Below, piece after piece: positions 10,918 to 22,212 of a stretch of DNA of 64,000 nucleotides (positions are counted from its first letter, which is position 1; every line of letters starts with the position of its first letter). The stretch covers positions 28,506-92,505 of the forward strand of contig PDUO01000047.1 of NCBI GenBank assembly GCA_003008705.1, read 5' to 3'. A program made the translations under genes and the position numbers. The notes under the pieces are model-generated. The model worked only from the letters and a program-made list of their open reading frames with translations. It did no database searches and was not told the DNA's origin. Origin of the DNA: Pezicula radicicola (lineage: Eukaryota > Ascomycota > Leotiomycetes > Helotiales > Dermateaceae).

Positions 10918-12917
10918 ATGGCGAAGAACGAAGTCGACGACTGTGTTGGCACAACAGTGCAACACGAAACCACGACACTAAGCGATTTCATCATAGAACC
11001 ATATGGTCCTTCAGGCTTCAAGGGTATTTTTTCATCTCAATATGTCGCACTCTGTGCAGCATTTTCAGCTATAGGCGGCATGTTGTTTGGCTACGAGTAG
11101 GTAAACGACTTTCACATCTTAAAAGACCTTTGAAGCTGAAAATAGATGTACTTAGTCAGGGAGTCATATCTGTGACACTAGTCATGCCGCAGTTTCTAGC
11201 GAGATTCACGCAGGTAGCCGACACAGCGTCAGGAGGGGGGTTTTATAAGGGTCTAATGACTGGCATGATTGAACTGGGGGCTCTTATTGGTATGTTTTTT
11301 GCTTTACACTTTCGAAGATGGATATCGCTGATAAATATAGGCGCATTAAATCAAGGATGGATCGCCGACAAAATCTCGCGCAAGTATTCTATTATTGTTG
11401 CTGTTTGCATATTCACAGTTGGCTCCGCGCTCCAAACAGCATCTGTTGACTATCCTATGTTGGTGGTTGCACGCTTCATAGGTGGAATTGGTATTGGCAT
11501 GTTAGTATATCCTTTTGACGCCAACCACTACAGGGCTAAATATTAGTGAAGGCTGAGCATGGTTGTCCCGCTATATATCTCAGAGATATCTCCGCCGGAA
11601 ATCCGTGGTTCACTCCTCGTTTTTGAAGAGTTTAGTATTGTTTTCGGGATCGTTGTATCTTTCTGGATAACATTTGGTACAAAGAGCATCAAGTCGCACT
11701 GGTCATGGCAGCTTCCATTTCTGATACAAATCATCCCTGGTCTACTGCTGGGAGTAGGGGCCCTATTTCTACCCTTTTCTCCAAGATGGCTAGCTTCTAA
11801 AGGACGAGATGACGAAGCGCTTGTCAATCTTGCCAAGTTAAGACAACAGCCGACTTCCGATCATAGAGTGCAGAGAGAATGGATGGAAATCATTGCAGAG
11901 TCAAGATTCCAGAAGAAGGTCTTAGAGGAGCGTCATCCAAAACTCGTCGCAAGAACGAAAACGAACAGAATCAAGTTAGAAATTGTTTCTTGGACCGATT
12001 GCTTCAAGCCAGGATGCTGGAGAAGAACACACGTTGGCGCAGGTCTCATGTTCTTCCAACAAGTATGCTTCCATTCCCTCCTCCAATTTCGGACATAGTA
12101 CTAAAACTTTCCAGTTTGTTGGAATCAATGCCTTGATCTACTACTCCCCTACTTTGTTCGGGTATGTATAAGAAGACACTAGCGATCATGGATAGTACTG
12201 ACAGGCTTAGGACTATGGGTTTAGATTATAATATGCAACTGATCATGTCGGGAGTTTTGAATATAACACAGCTTTTTGGTGTCGCATCAAGTCTGTGGAC
12301 AATGGATCGTTTTGGAAGGAGAACTATACTGCTATGGGGCTCCGTCGGAATGTTCCTTGCCCACGCTATCATTGCAATTTTGGTTGGCAAGTTCTCGGAT
12401 AACTGGCCAGCCCACCGACCAGAAGGGTGGACAAGTGTGGCATTCCTGCTTTTCTATATGATATCGTTTGGAGCCAGCTGGGGACCGGTACCTTGGGCAA
12501 TGCCTTCAGAGATATTTCCCTCGTCACTTCGTGCCAAGGGTGTCGCAATCTCAACATGTTCTAGTAAGTGGTTATCTTAAAATAATTTATGATAGATACT
12601 GACTGTCACAGATTGGCTGAATAATTTCATCATTGTACGTGGTTAAAATGCGTTTTGTGTTGTCCCAGACTAATCGTTCACAGGGAGTCGTAACACCACC
12701 GCTCGTTCAAAGTACAGGCTTTGGAGCATACATATTTTTCGCAGCGTTCTGTCTTGGATCATTTGGGTGGACATATTTCTTTGTCCCTGAAACGAATGGC
12801 AAGACTTTGGAGGATATGGACAATGTTTTCAAGGACCGGAGTCACGCTGCTGATATAGAGAAAAAGAATGAAGTATTTCTGGAGGTTGTTAGAAGCAAGT
12901 CCGCCGTTATAGCTTAG
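10918..12917 (+). CDS. MFS sugar transporter (sugar porter family)
   Basis: Eight exons, join(10918..11096, 11156..11289, 11341..11500, 11552..12062, 12115..12161, 12211..12563, 12612..12634, 12684..12917), 546 aa with 12 predicted membrane segments. Sugar-porter signatures appear in order: GGMLFGYDQGV in TM1, GALNQGWIADKISRKYS after TM2, RFIGGIGIGM then PLYISEISPPEIRG, FSPRWLASKGR before the central loop, GLMFFQQFVGINALIYYSPTLFG in TM7, MDRFGRR in the TM8-9 loop, and PETNGKTLEDMD near the C terminus. It should import a hexose, polyol or similar sugar by proton symport at the plasma membrane; the substrate is unknown. Intron 3 uses an AAG acceptor (11549-11551), which restores the expected GMLSMVVPLY. 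Exon 7 is only 23 nt. Divergently transcribed from the Zn2Cys6 regulator. Confidence 0.93.
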
Positions 12918-14715
12918 TATAAACTCCGGGGCTTATAGCTACCCTAACCTTAGAACGGGTATGCTTGCGCCAACTGGATGTTATAAATTAGGAGTAAATT
13001 ATTTATGAAAACAATCTTATCTACCCAAGGAAAAGAATCGTGCTATGGTTTATAAATCTATCCTATTTTTATTTGGCTTATTCTGTTATACAGAGCTTGT
13101 TCTCGGTTTTATATATATGTCAAGGTAATAAAATAGCACGGAGGATTTTACATATGGAATAATAGATAGTAGTATTTAAAACACCCTAGACAAAATATAA
13201 ATTCATATAAATGAAGGTGGTTAGAAATATAAAATAGTAGTATTTCAGTACTTGTTAGATGATCCTTCTCCTTTCCTGAACCAAATCCGACAAGGGTTAT
13301 TTTCCGCGGGGTCAGTACTGGAGAAGAGAAGATATAGATGAAGTTCACTTTTAGGTGGAATTGTGGCCTAATGGGAAAGAGTAATTCATTGACACTCAAT
13401 AAGAGCATTAGAGCCGGAGGATACGCTCCTCCACGTCAATTCTCAGTTCAGTTGGTCCCACATATCCTAATGCGTAAACTTTCCCCATGCCTCTAACAGT
13501 ACCGTCTCTCTCCTTCCCACCAAGAGATGCTAGTCTTCCAAGACTCGCTAGCATGGTCCCTTGAAAAGCATATGGTGTGAAAATCAGACCCAAGCTTTTA
13601 ATGGGCCATAGAGACTCCGCCCTTGGTTCGTTTGGGCTTACGGCCATGGTTCATCAATATGCAGGCTATCAGATTTACGATATTACAACTGGGCAAAAAA
13701 TCTGCCTTTGGTATCTCTAGGTGCAAGTGGTGCTTTATCCGGTGGCGGATATCTAAGCCATCTAAGAGAAACTAAGCCACCAAAGGGAAATCGAGCTTAC
13801 AGGTTGAAACTTAGTTTAGTCTATCAAAGTTGAAAACATAATTGTTGCAGGGACAGGGACACTTACAAGACTTTGACGCCCTAATCAACAGAGGGATTAA
13901 GGAGCGTGAATTGATACAAATACATGGATGCGTACATTGTAACGATATAGTACTTCCATACGTGATAATGTATAGCAGATGGTCGCTTAAATTAAGCGAA
14001 AGGGTTAAGGAGGTGCTCCCAAGCGCACCTAAGTTAGAATCGACTTCAAGCGCGCTGCATTCAGAGCACTATCTTTGGTGGGAGCAGAGATGACTTTTAT
14101 ATACAACCATACTGCAAGCAGCAATGCTAGTAATTACCTAAGCTACAATAGATCTGCATTCTTTATAGAAAAAACCACGAAATTTTGAATGAACAGCAAC
14201 CTCATATTTTGTTACTAGTGCTATGTTTCAACAGAGAGATTTTGTAGGAAACCTAAAATATGACAAAAGAGGCAAGTACTGGTATTAGCTATTAGAGAAT
14301 GGCTTCCTAACAAATGAGACCTTGATGGCAACCTGTATAGCCTATTAGTGTAGCTAATAGCACCCCAAAATCCCAAAACTACTCCTGATTAAACTTCCCC
14401 TCCACCAGCCTCTATTTCTAATTATAATATGAAGTTCAAATGCCGAATTAATTAATTGATTATTATCAATAAATATATAGCCCGTGCTGAAAATGCACTC
14501 ATTTCAGATATCACTATAAAAACGATTACTAATTTCAGAACTCACTGTACCTATATCAAATAAGGAGACATAGCCGAAGAATGAAAATCAAAAGAGCGAT
14601 AAGAAGGAAATTAGTGAAAATTGGCAGACCAACAAGACCGGCTAGTCCTTCTAGCTAAAGAACTGTTATTATTTATTAACCACCTTATATTTGCGGTTTC
14701 CATTTTATTGGATGC
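12918..14715. other. Gene-poor stretch, one unassigned 79-codon ORF
   Basis: 1.8 kb without a recognisable gene. A minus-strand ORF at 13408-13647 (79 aa, starting MAVSPNEPRAES) and a plus-strand ORF at 13842-14093 (83 aa) have no family resemblance that I can name, no obvious neighbouring exon and no signal peptide. AT-rich sequence at 12960-13250 and 14400-14560. The surrounding 12.9-18.4 kb region contains gene fossils, so these may be remnants. Confidence 0.4.
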
Positions 14716-15214
14716 TTAGATGCATCTCCAGGAGGTGATCTTGTCATTGAAACCAATGCTATGCAGATTGGACCACACATTCTGATTTCCATAAATCCAA
14801 TTTCCCTGGCAGTTTGTATCCCTGTATAGGGAAAGTACAAACAAACTATTCGAGCTCGTTTCGATCTCTTGCTCATTCTGTTGGACACTTACTGCCAGAA
14901 TCTGCATGAATGCCGCTGTGTATGATCGATCGAGCTGATCTTGTCGTTGAGGTTAGATGGAACATTTTCTGCACAAGGGGCATGTAAGTAAGTGACTTCT
15001 ATCTCGTTATAAGGAGAGCAGCAAAGCGTAGCTGTAGGCCATAGAGGAAGGGGAAAATGAACGGGCGGTACTAGCGACACACATTGAAATCGCAACTCTT
15101 TATACGCTCTGAGTCAAATCAAGAGAGTCCTGTTTACTGCGAGATTTCGGCGGGTGCTGGGTATACACTGACAGCCACTGCGGCAATGATGGGGGTAAGC
15201 TTAGAGACCGGCAT
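14716..15214 (-). CDS. Small secreted betagamma-crystallin-like cysteine-rich protein (gene model incomplete, possibly decayed)
   Basis: The C-terminal part is clear: exon 14716..14821 joins over a 71-nt GTAAGT...ACAG intron (14822-14892) to an exon ending at 14893, giving NVPSNLNDKISSID, SCRFWQDTNCQGNW and IGFNDKITSWRC. The repeated LNDKISS / FNDKITS motifs with paired Cys are those of betagamma-crystallin-fold small secreted proteins of fungi and actinomycetes. A plausible signal peptide lies upstream (ATG at 15214; KLTPIIAAVAVSV core, then APAEIS). The link between them is unclear: the obvious GT-AG pair would make a 29-nt intron (15109-15137), shorter than is usual, and other acceptors break frame. 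It could be a live effector-like gene with an intron I cannot place, or a decaying one. Its role is unknown. Confidence 0.5.
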
Positions 15215-15900
15215 TATTGCGGTGGCTAGAAGGACTTCTAGTTGTCTAGGAATAGGATAAAATTTGGTGATGTTTACTAGAATTGGAAGTTGTAGAAATA
15301 AGAGAAGCCTGGGAATCATTGAGGGCTTTATATTGGGAAGACTTAAGAATAGTTTTTTATATTTAGACTGATTATCTTACAGCTAGAAAGGACAGATTTG
15401 ATGTTTTTAATATTTGTCAGATGTGTCCTGGTCGGGGGCATCGATCCGGCTCGTCAATTCTAGTTTGATTGTTCTACTTAAACGCTGAGTGGAGGAGGAT
15501 GATGTGAATTCTGGGAGGGATGTTCAGACAGTGGGAATAGGCTGTGCATTCGGATTCTTTATCCTTTCCTTTACTTGGTGTCGGGGGACATCGAATTTTT
15601 TGAATGAAGAGTAGCAGTCTGTACCAGAAAATTAGCTACTTGCGCTAATTAATGATATGCGATGATTTTTAGGATATTGTCCTGTCTCTTCTTCACTCTC
15701 TACCAAACTTATATCGTATACTTGATATTTGAACTCGCATTGCGTTTACGAGGTAAGTACGTCCCTTTGACCTAACAATACCTAACTATCTATATCTAGC
15801 TTTTGTTGTGCATAACCTAATATGACCCAGCCCGATTGTTCCTCCGTTCATTTGTCATCGTACCTGCCTTAATGTCTTCCCAAGTCCATGTAGCAATGCC
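15215..15900. other. Intergenic, nothing recognised
   Basis: About 690 bp upstream of the crystallin-like gene and downstream of the polyketide synthase fossil. No ORF with family resemblance. Probably holds the promoter of the small secreted gene. Confidence 0.4.
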
Positions 15901-15909
15901 TTGGGTTGA

Positions 15910-16490
15910 GAACAACTGTGTGGTAAAATTTGTCAAGAATTTGCTGGAACGTGATGTCCTTTCGACCCTCTTGGAAGATCTGGTTTTGCAACTCGGCTCA
16001 GATCATGCTGTCCATTCCTTAGTCGGCAATTGACTTGACATCCGGCTCGAAATTGCCAGCGTTGAGTAGCAGCATGCGAACCAGCTTGCCAATGAAGTGC
16101 TCGGCTACGGGAGGGATGGTTTTGGTAAGAGATGATTGCTAAGATGCTCTGTCCGCCTGCTCCGCCAGTATCGTCACTCGAGGAGTTCATATCATGAATA
16201 AAGTGGTTGAAGAGAGCATCCTCAAACCACAAGCTATCCTAGCAGCAGCGTTATTGATGGCCTTTTGAAGCCTAGAAGGATCGTGGCCAAATGACAACGT
16301 AGTCCGAAACCCGCTCAGACTTCTGGGAAATAAAGGAGGCTTCAGAGCCCTCAAGACAATGCTCCTCGTCGATGACACACATTCCCTTGCGGCTCTCATC
16401 AAGACCGTTTAGATGACTGTGACCGCAATTGCTGAGATGCACGCTGGATACTCCAAGTATCCTAATGCACAAAAGCCGAGACCTCTACCG
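15910..16490 (-). pseudogene. Decayed C-terminal end of a highly reducing polyketide synthase (post-KR linker and ACP)
   Basis: Read on the minus strand in shifting frames, the segment resembles the end of a fungal HR-PKS. First comes a DEEHCLEGSEAS / SERVSDYVVI stretch (about 16300-16400), then WFEDALFNHFIHDMNSSSDD (about 16180-16240). The acyl-carrier domain follows: PPVAEHFIGKLVRML, NAGNFEPDVKSIAD, stop, GMDSMI, stop, AELQNQIFQEGRKDITFQQIL (about 15930-16130). GMDSMI is the phosphopantetheine attachment motif with its Ser codon near 16007. Two stops stand where Tyr and Gly are expected (IADYGMDSMIGAEL), and there are frameshifts upstream. No ketosynthase or acyltransferase sequence was found in the window, so this is a fragment. 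It sits beside a monooxygenase fossil, as in a lost biosynthetic cluster. Confidence 0.55.
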
Positions 16491-16939
16491 CATGGAAATA
16501 GATATGTTTGTTCTACTTACTTCACTTAGCTGCACTAATACCCGAACTCAAAATCTCCTGGGCAAGTGCTTCCATTGGAGCCGCTAGCATACTAAACTTC
16601 TGGAGGGCCTTGGACACGAGAGACTGTACAGTTCACAGGACTGAGATTAAGTCACTGACCAACGACAACACTGTTAGTCTCTGTAATGATGCTCAATTTT
16701 AGATTTTTAGATACAATGCTTCGTTCGATGTACTGGTTTTGACAAGTCGTACCGGCCATTCAGCGATAATTTGCAGCAAGTCTGCGCCTTCACATCAGAC
16801 CTCTCTTAACAGAGAGAAATGGGCAAAGCTCGAAAATTGACGAAATGCTTCCTGCCATCAACCATTCTCCTCTACGGGTCCCTGAAAGCATTAACTGACA
16901 GCAGACTCCTAGTAAGCAGAAAGCGGTTACAAGGTCTCA

Positions 16940-17568
16940 GCCAGCATTGCTGACGGTTGATTGTTTTTGCTTTTGCAGCTCAGGGCGATCAGTCAACTTA
17001 TTTCGTGGCTTTATCCACTCGATCAAAAGGCATCGGTCTCTGGGGTTCAAGCTTTGTGGGTTGTCTACCTTCCTGCTCGACCTGTACGGCCTCCCTTCCC
17101 AAGGAGAGATGAAAAAGGAAGTAGCCGAATGGAACGTCTATTGGCATAAAAGACACCTTACTCAAGGCAGGAGGCACGCTTATGCCATCTACGACTTCCT
17201 TTCCGCAAGTATCTACGTACCTCTCACCGCACACAAATCGGCCACCGCCGTTTGTTGTACGCTGAAGTTAATACGGGTCTAGAACATTGACACGCTGGCC
17301 AGCGACCTTGGGATCAACACGACACGCAAGAGCAATCTGTTCCCGGAACTGTTCCTGACAACTTAGCCTAAGAGACGACCGAGGCCTGATGGATGAGCTC
17401 CGACATGCACCGTCCAAGAAACAAGTTATAGCAATGAAAGCAGCGAAGGCTACTGCAGCTGCGGATACAACTGCTAAGTTCAATGGCACAGCTTCGGGAC
17501 ACAACGTGAACGGCTATATAATAAACGGCAAACCCAAACCTTTAGGAGAGGAATGCAATGTACATTAG
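16940..17568 (+). pseudogene. C-terminal fragment of a flavin-containing monooxygenase-like gene
   Basis: The plus strand reads, with a frameshift and at least one likely intron, as the end of a fungal FMO-type enzyme: VQALWVVYLPARPVR, then in another frame LPSQGEMKKEVAEWNVYW, RHAYAIYDF, TLASDLGINTTRKSNLFPELF, then DDRGLMDELRHAPSKKQ, to a stop at 17566-17568. The family has this order (LPS-EEM, a YxDxL stretch, a TTRKSN-like block). The FAD- and NADPH-binding N-terminal half is absent, and the pieces do not join in one frame, so no active enzyme is expected. Lies next to the polyketide synthase fossil on the opposite strand. Confidence 0.45.
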
Positions 17569-18424
17569 CTAATAAAGTTAAGATAAAATAAGAATTGTTG
17601 TTATCGGACCAGTACTGTACAAGTCAACTACACAGCTATTGAAATAACAGGGAAGGGTTGTTCTTACGCTGAATTTTCTTGTCATTAAGGGGTTTCGAGT
17701 TGCTTTTAGAGAGCCTGAAGTATGTTGTAGGTAGCAATAAGAAAGTATGGTGCCGAGTAGTTGTGCAAGTACCTGGCTCAGGCATAGGTAATGTAGGCCG
17801 TAGAGGGTTAAGCTTATTATTGCTTAAATTAAAGTTGGTATGCGCCGACATCAGAAGCAGTACAGTACCTATGGGACACGAAGGCCAGGAAACGTGGCAG
17901 CATGAAGAGATGCGGGGAGTAGTAGGTTCACAGGCAGATTGTGTTGCCGAGGAAGATTGTATATCTAGATTTGGTAGGATGTTGGCTTCACTACTACGGA
18001 TGTTCAGGATCAGGAGGTGATGATATAATAATGCTGGTTGCGGTTACTTTCGTATGCAGTTCCAGGTTGGGATGGCGTGAACTCTGAAGGTCTCGTGATC
18101 GTCGACTTTGCGGCGTTCCAGGTTCCAGGTTCCAGGTTCTATGTTTGGATTGGAGTATTCTCACGAGCGAGTCGTGATTTCTATCTTTACCTAATAGCGT
18201 GAAGAGAAAATCAACTACTACTATTAGAAGATACCATTGGACGTTTGTACAGTATTCATTCTTGTTGACTTCTTCACCGTTGTTTTCTTGGAACTTCATG
18301 TTCTCCTTCTTCTTGCACTTGAAAGGTATTTGTTTCAATTCCCTCCAGTTTTGAACGCTTTAAATAGACAGACTTATACTACCAATACCTCGTGCAAGTA
18401 TTATACCTTCCCCCCCAAACGACA
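17569..18424. other. Promoter-side intergenic region with short tandem repeat
   Basis: 856 bp before the vacuolar transporter gene. A perfect tandem of GTTCCAG-type units (GTTCCAGGTTCCAGGTTCCAGGTTC) occupies 18115-18139. The last 100 bp before the start codon are pyrimidine-rich, as is usual for fungal 5' UTRs. ORFs of 71-114 aa here overlap one another and look like chance. Confidence 0.45.
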
Positions 18425-20167
18425 ATGTCGAATGCTTCGTCGGCCGATTTGGAGAGAAGAGAGGCAGATATCCTTGCGAGGCATCTTGATTCCGCATTCA
18501 CAGCTCACCACGATGGATTGACATCCGACACGCCGCCTCAAAGCTCTGAAGCAACGCCACGATCGAATGCGGAGGAACAGGAGGTGGAGTCGTCGCTGAA
18601 GCTGCAAGGAGGAGACATCCATCGCGATATGTACAAGATTAACGCTCGTGCAAAGTCGACACCGATACAGAGAGCGCATACCTTCTCCCACTCAGTTAGG
18701 CCCAACCTGTCTGCTGTGGGAGCACATATGCAACCTGGTGGCTTCCGCCGACAATTCCTGCTGCAGCAGAAACGCTTCAACAACGTCACTTCTCCCGTCA
18801 CAAGCAATTTTGTTGCTTTCTTAGATCTCTACGGAGCCTTTGCCGGCGAAGATCTAGCCGAATCCGATGACGAGGAGTCTGCTATTGCAGACGACGAAGA
18901 ATCGCAGTCAGGTATACCGGCAGATGATCGAGAAGGGGAAACGCGGCCATTGCTGGGCAGACGGAAGAGTTCACGGGTTCCCAAGAAGGGTGATGCCACG
19001 GTTACCAAGGCCTTTTTCCTGCTCATCAAGTCATTTATTGGTACCGGAGTCCTGTTCCTCCCGAAAGCTTTCAAGAATGGTGGTATTCTATTCTCGTCAA
19101 TCACATTGGTTGCGGTATCTTTAATTTCGTGCCTTGCATTTCACTTGCTTCTAAAATGCCGAGCACGTTACGGTGGAAGTTATGGTGATATTGGTGGAGC
19201 CATCGGCGGTGAGAATATGAGGACCATCATATTGGCCTCCATCGCCATCTCGCAAATTGGCTTTGTATGTGCTGGTATCATCTTCACCGCCGACAACTTG
19301 TTCTCATTCTTTGATGCTGTTATTAGGGGGGTGACACCATTCTCAACAACAACACTCATATGCGTACAGATACTTGTACTCATTCCATTGGCCCTCATCC
19401 GCAACATAGCGAAGCTTGGCTCAGCTGCACTACTTGCAGATGTATTCATCTTGCTCGGCCTGGGATACATCTACTACTTCGACATATCTTCTATTGCAAC
19501 AGAAGGCGTGAATAAGACCGTTCAACTCTTCAATCCCCGCGATTTTACATTGACCGTTGGCTCTGCCATTTTTACGTTTGAGGGTATTGGACTGATTTTA
19601 CCTATCCAATCCTCGATGAGGGAGCCACAGAAGTTTGAGAGATTGCTCTTTGGAGTTATGCTTCTCATCACCATCATCTTCACCTCTATTGCGGCACTCA
19701 GTTATGCCACATTCGGAGACAAGACTAACGTCGAAGTTATTAGCAATTTCCCGCAAGATGACAAACTTGTCAATTCAGTCCAATTCCTCTATTCACTGGC
19801 GGTGTTGGTTGGAACCGCGGTACAACTATTCCCGGCCATGAGAATCATTGAAAACCGTCTCTTTCTTCAGAGCTCTGGCAAAAAAGACTTGGAGACGAAG
19901 TGGAAGAAGAATGCCTTGAGGAGTGGCATTGTTTGTGTCTGCGGAATCATCTCTGCTTTTGGAGCTGCTGATCTCGATAAATTTGTGGCTCTCATTGGTT
20001 CCTTTGCATGCGTGCCACTTGTTTACATCTACCCAGCTTACTTGCACTACAAGGGCATAGCGGAGAATAAGTACGCCAAGGCGGGAGATATTATATTAAT
20101 GAGCGTTGGACTGGTCGCCATGGTCTATACCACTTCGGTGACCGTGTATCGTTGGTCTGAATCGTAA
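18425..20167 (+). CDS. AVT3: Vacuolar amino-acid transporter, AVT3/AVT4 type (AAAP family)
   Basis: Intronless, 580 aa from the Met at 18425 (MSNASSADLERREADILARHL); an in-frame Met 33 bases upstream (18392) is less likely because the conserved start is at the second. The first ~190 residues are hydrophilic and acidic and should face the cytosol. The transporter domain starts with TVTKAFFLLIKSFIGTGVLFLPKAF, the typical TM1 of AVT3/4 and animal SLC36 proteins, and contains GGSYGDIGG, FVCAGIIFTADNLFSF, FEGIGLILPIQSSM and ALSYATFGD. About eleven membrane segments. These proteins export neutral amino acids from the vacuole in yeasts. Length and motif order are normal. Paralogues cannot be told apart, so the symbol is tentative. 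Confidence 0.92.
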   Translation: MSNASSADLERREADILARHLDSAFTAHHDGLTSDTPPQSSEATPRSNAEEQEVESSLKLQGGDIHRDMYKINARAKSTPIQRAHTFSHSVRPNLSAVGAHMQPGGFRRQFLLQQKRFNNVTSPVTSNFVAFLDLYGAFAGEDLAESDDEESAIADDEESQSGIPADDREGETRPLLGRRKSSRVPKKGDATVTKAFFLLIKSFIGTGVLFLPKAFKNGGILFSSITLVAVSLISCLAFHLLLKCRARYGGSYGDIGGAIGGENMRTIILASIAISQIGFVCAGIIFTADNLFSFFDAVIRGVTPFSTTTLICVQILVLIPLALIRNIAKLGSAALLADVFILLGLGYIYYFDISSIATEGVNKTVQLFNPRDFTLTVGSAIFTFEGIGLILPIQSSMREPQKFERLLFGVMLLITIIFTSIAALSYATFGDKTNVEVISNFPQDDKLVNSVQFLYSLAVLVGTAVQLFPAMRIIENRLFLQSSGKKDLETKWKKNALRSGIVCVCGIISAFGAADLDKFVALIGSFACVPLVYIYPAYLHYKGIAENKYAKAGDIILMSVGLVAMVYTTSVTVYRWSES

Positions 20168-21395
20168 GTCATCGGGTTTAGAATTGTCTTTGAATAAACA
20201 TCATGGCGTTCAAGAGTGGGCTGGCATAAAATTGTAGCCTGTAAAACCAAGAAAGCAGAGCAAGCAAGTAGAATTATAGCGCAATAAAAGTAACATTGTA
20301 TTACCACGTCAAGTTACTAGCATACCTAATATTGCTCCTCAAACTCTACAGTTGTGCAATCCTCTGGAACCATATGAGCTTTGTTTCAGTAGTAAAATAA
20401 GTTGAAGCCATGACAGTCTGTGCATATCATTCATGGGACCATAATGTGGCCTGACTGACGTCTTTTCTCACAAGAAGAAGCTGACTCCTGCGGTGCTTTT
20501 GCATTTCAATACTGCTTTGGTTGGGAGGATACTCTAGCCGACCACCATTCAATAATAATAGATAGTATGGTAGCGTTGTTCACTAGATCCTGCTCCAATC
20601 AATGGAAGAAAACACAATGAGCAAGCAACTAAGCAACTAAGCCATAGAAACCAACTAGAATTTGGCTCGGCTCATGATAGGTTCTCAAAATGATAGAATG
20701 CTAATAACCAGCAATTCAATTCAATTTCAAAAAACCTTTAAAACTAAATCTAATACTGAGAAAGTGAAGGGAGATTATTGTATAACTCTTCATGGAACCT
20801 GAGCTATTAAGAACTCAAACTAGCTGTAAAATGCACCTAGGTAGGTATGCGTTTTTGAAGGAAGGGAGAAGGACTTTAGCGTCGATGTGGGAGGGTCTCA
20901 TACAGGAGCAGGAGTATAATCTCCAGTAGGAGAGAGGTAGAAATCCATATTCGAATAGACAACGGTGGAGCTTCAACTGGCTGATAGAAGAAGGATCATA
21001 TGTCGTTGTGGTCCTGTTACAACGCTGTGTAGATGCAAGAATGGAGACGTGGACGTGTCTGATGTACAAGCACCAGTATTGTAGATTCCAGGCGAGAGCC
21101 CACTATAAATTACAGGCAGGATTAGTAATTTACTTGCCCGAAGAAGCCGATAGTTTCATTCTTGGTATTTTAGTACGTGGAATAAAGTCTGGTAAGTTAT
21201 GAATGAAGCCATTTAGGAAGAGGGGTCCGGGGTATTTCTAGCAAGATGATATCCACGCACCCAGAGCTCTCGCGCAACGACATTTCTTCAACACAAGAAC
21301 ACAACACCCCTCCCTCAATACAAATACAATAAACAATCTTCCTACCTAACTCACCCCTCACTCACAAACCCGACAACCGCCACAAACTCGCAAAA
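20168..21395. other. Intergenic, no gene recognised
   Basis: 1.23 kb holding the 3' region of the transporter and the promoter of the prefoldin gene. No credible ORF. The 100 bp before the prefoldin ATG are rich in CA and CT, typical of fungal 5' leaders. Confidence 0.5.
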
Positions 21396-22088
21396 ATGTC
21401 AGCAGCAAAAGGACAAGGTCAAACCGGTCAGTTTTCCATAGAAGCGCACAGTAGAATAATGAACTAACAATTTTGTCTCCAAGTTGACCTTGCATCTCTC
21501 TCCATGCAGCAGCTCAGTCAAGTAAAGAAGCAACTCGATGACGAACTCGAGCACCTCACGACCTCCTTTCAGCAGCTACGCGCCGCGCAGGCTAAATTCC
21601 GCGAATGTCTGCGCTCAATAGCTGGGGGAGTAACACCGCAGATTGAAGGTAGCAGGCCCCTCTTCCACCCTCCACTGCAGATGTGTCTGACAGAGTGCCC
21701 TACCGAATAGGGAAGCCAATTTTAGTACCTCTTACAACCTCTCTGTACGTCCCTGGGACTCTGGCAGATACGGACAATGTTATTGTGGACGTTGGAACAG
21801 GGTTTTATGTTGAGAAGGTAGAAACGACCGCTTCATTTCCGAACCCGAGTACTAATCATGTGTTTCTCAGAGCACGAAGGATGCGACCAAATTTTATGAG
21901 GGCAAGGTGGAGGAGCTAGGAAACAACTTGAAGGGCTTGGAAAACATTGTTCAGGGAAAGTCTAACAACCTTAGGGTGGTTGAAGATGGTAAGTCACTCG
22001 CCAATGTTATTCCTTAAATGGGAAGCTAACTGCAGTTGCAGTGTTACGGCAGAAGGTCCTCAATTCTAGTGCTTCAGCAGCGGCTTAA
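21396..22088 (+). CDS. GIM5: Prefoldin subunit 5
   Basis: Five exons, join(21396..21426, 21484..21648, 21711..21817, 21871..21988, 22042..22088), 155 aa. An alpha-class prefoldin subunit of the hexameric co-chaperone that delivers nascent actin and tubulin to CCT. Evidence: N-terminal coiled coil ([22 protein letters not shown]), the beta-hairpin core [18 protein letters not shown] and [16 protein letters not shown], then the C-terminal coiled coil ending NLRVVEDVLRQK. Exon 2 could instead splice to an earlier acceptor at 21680, but that intron would be only 32 nt and would insert unexpected residues. The last intron has tandem acceptors TGCAG/TTGCAG six bases apart, both in frame, differing by two residues. 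The gene ends 124 bp from the convergent unknown gene. Confidence 0.93.
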
Positions 22089-22212
22089 TACCAACTCTAA
22101 AACTCAATACATTGCATCGGAAACGATGCCTCCAAGATCGTCCTGGTACAATGAAATCCAATGTCTTATGGAATAATGTTCCTCCTTGAAAACATTGATG
22201 CCCCGACACTTT

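Noticed and set aside
13408..13647. 79-codon minus-strand ORF starting MAVSPNEPRAES
   Set aside because: No family resemblance, no partner exon and no signal peptide; kept only as a note in the gene-poor stretch.
21681..21710. Alternative prefoldin 5 exon using the acceptor at 21680
   Set aside because: It would need a 32-nt intron and would insert residues not seen in the family before GKPILVPL.
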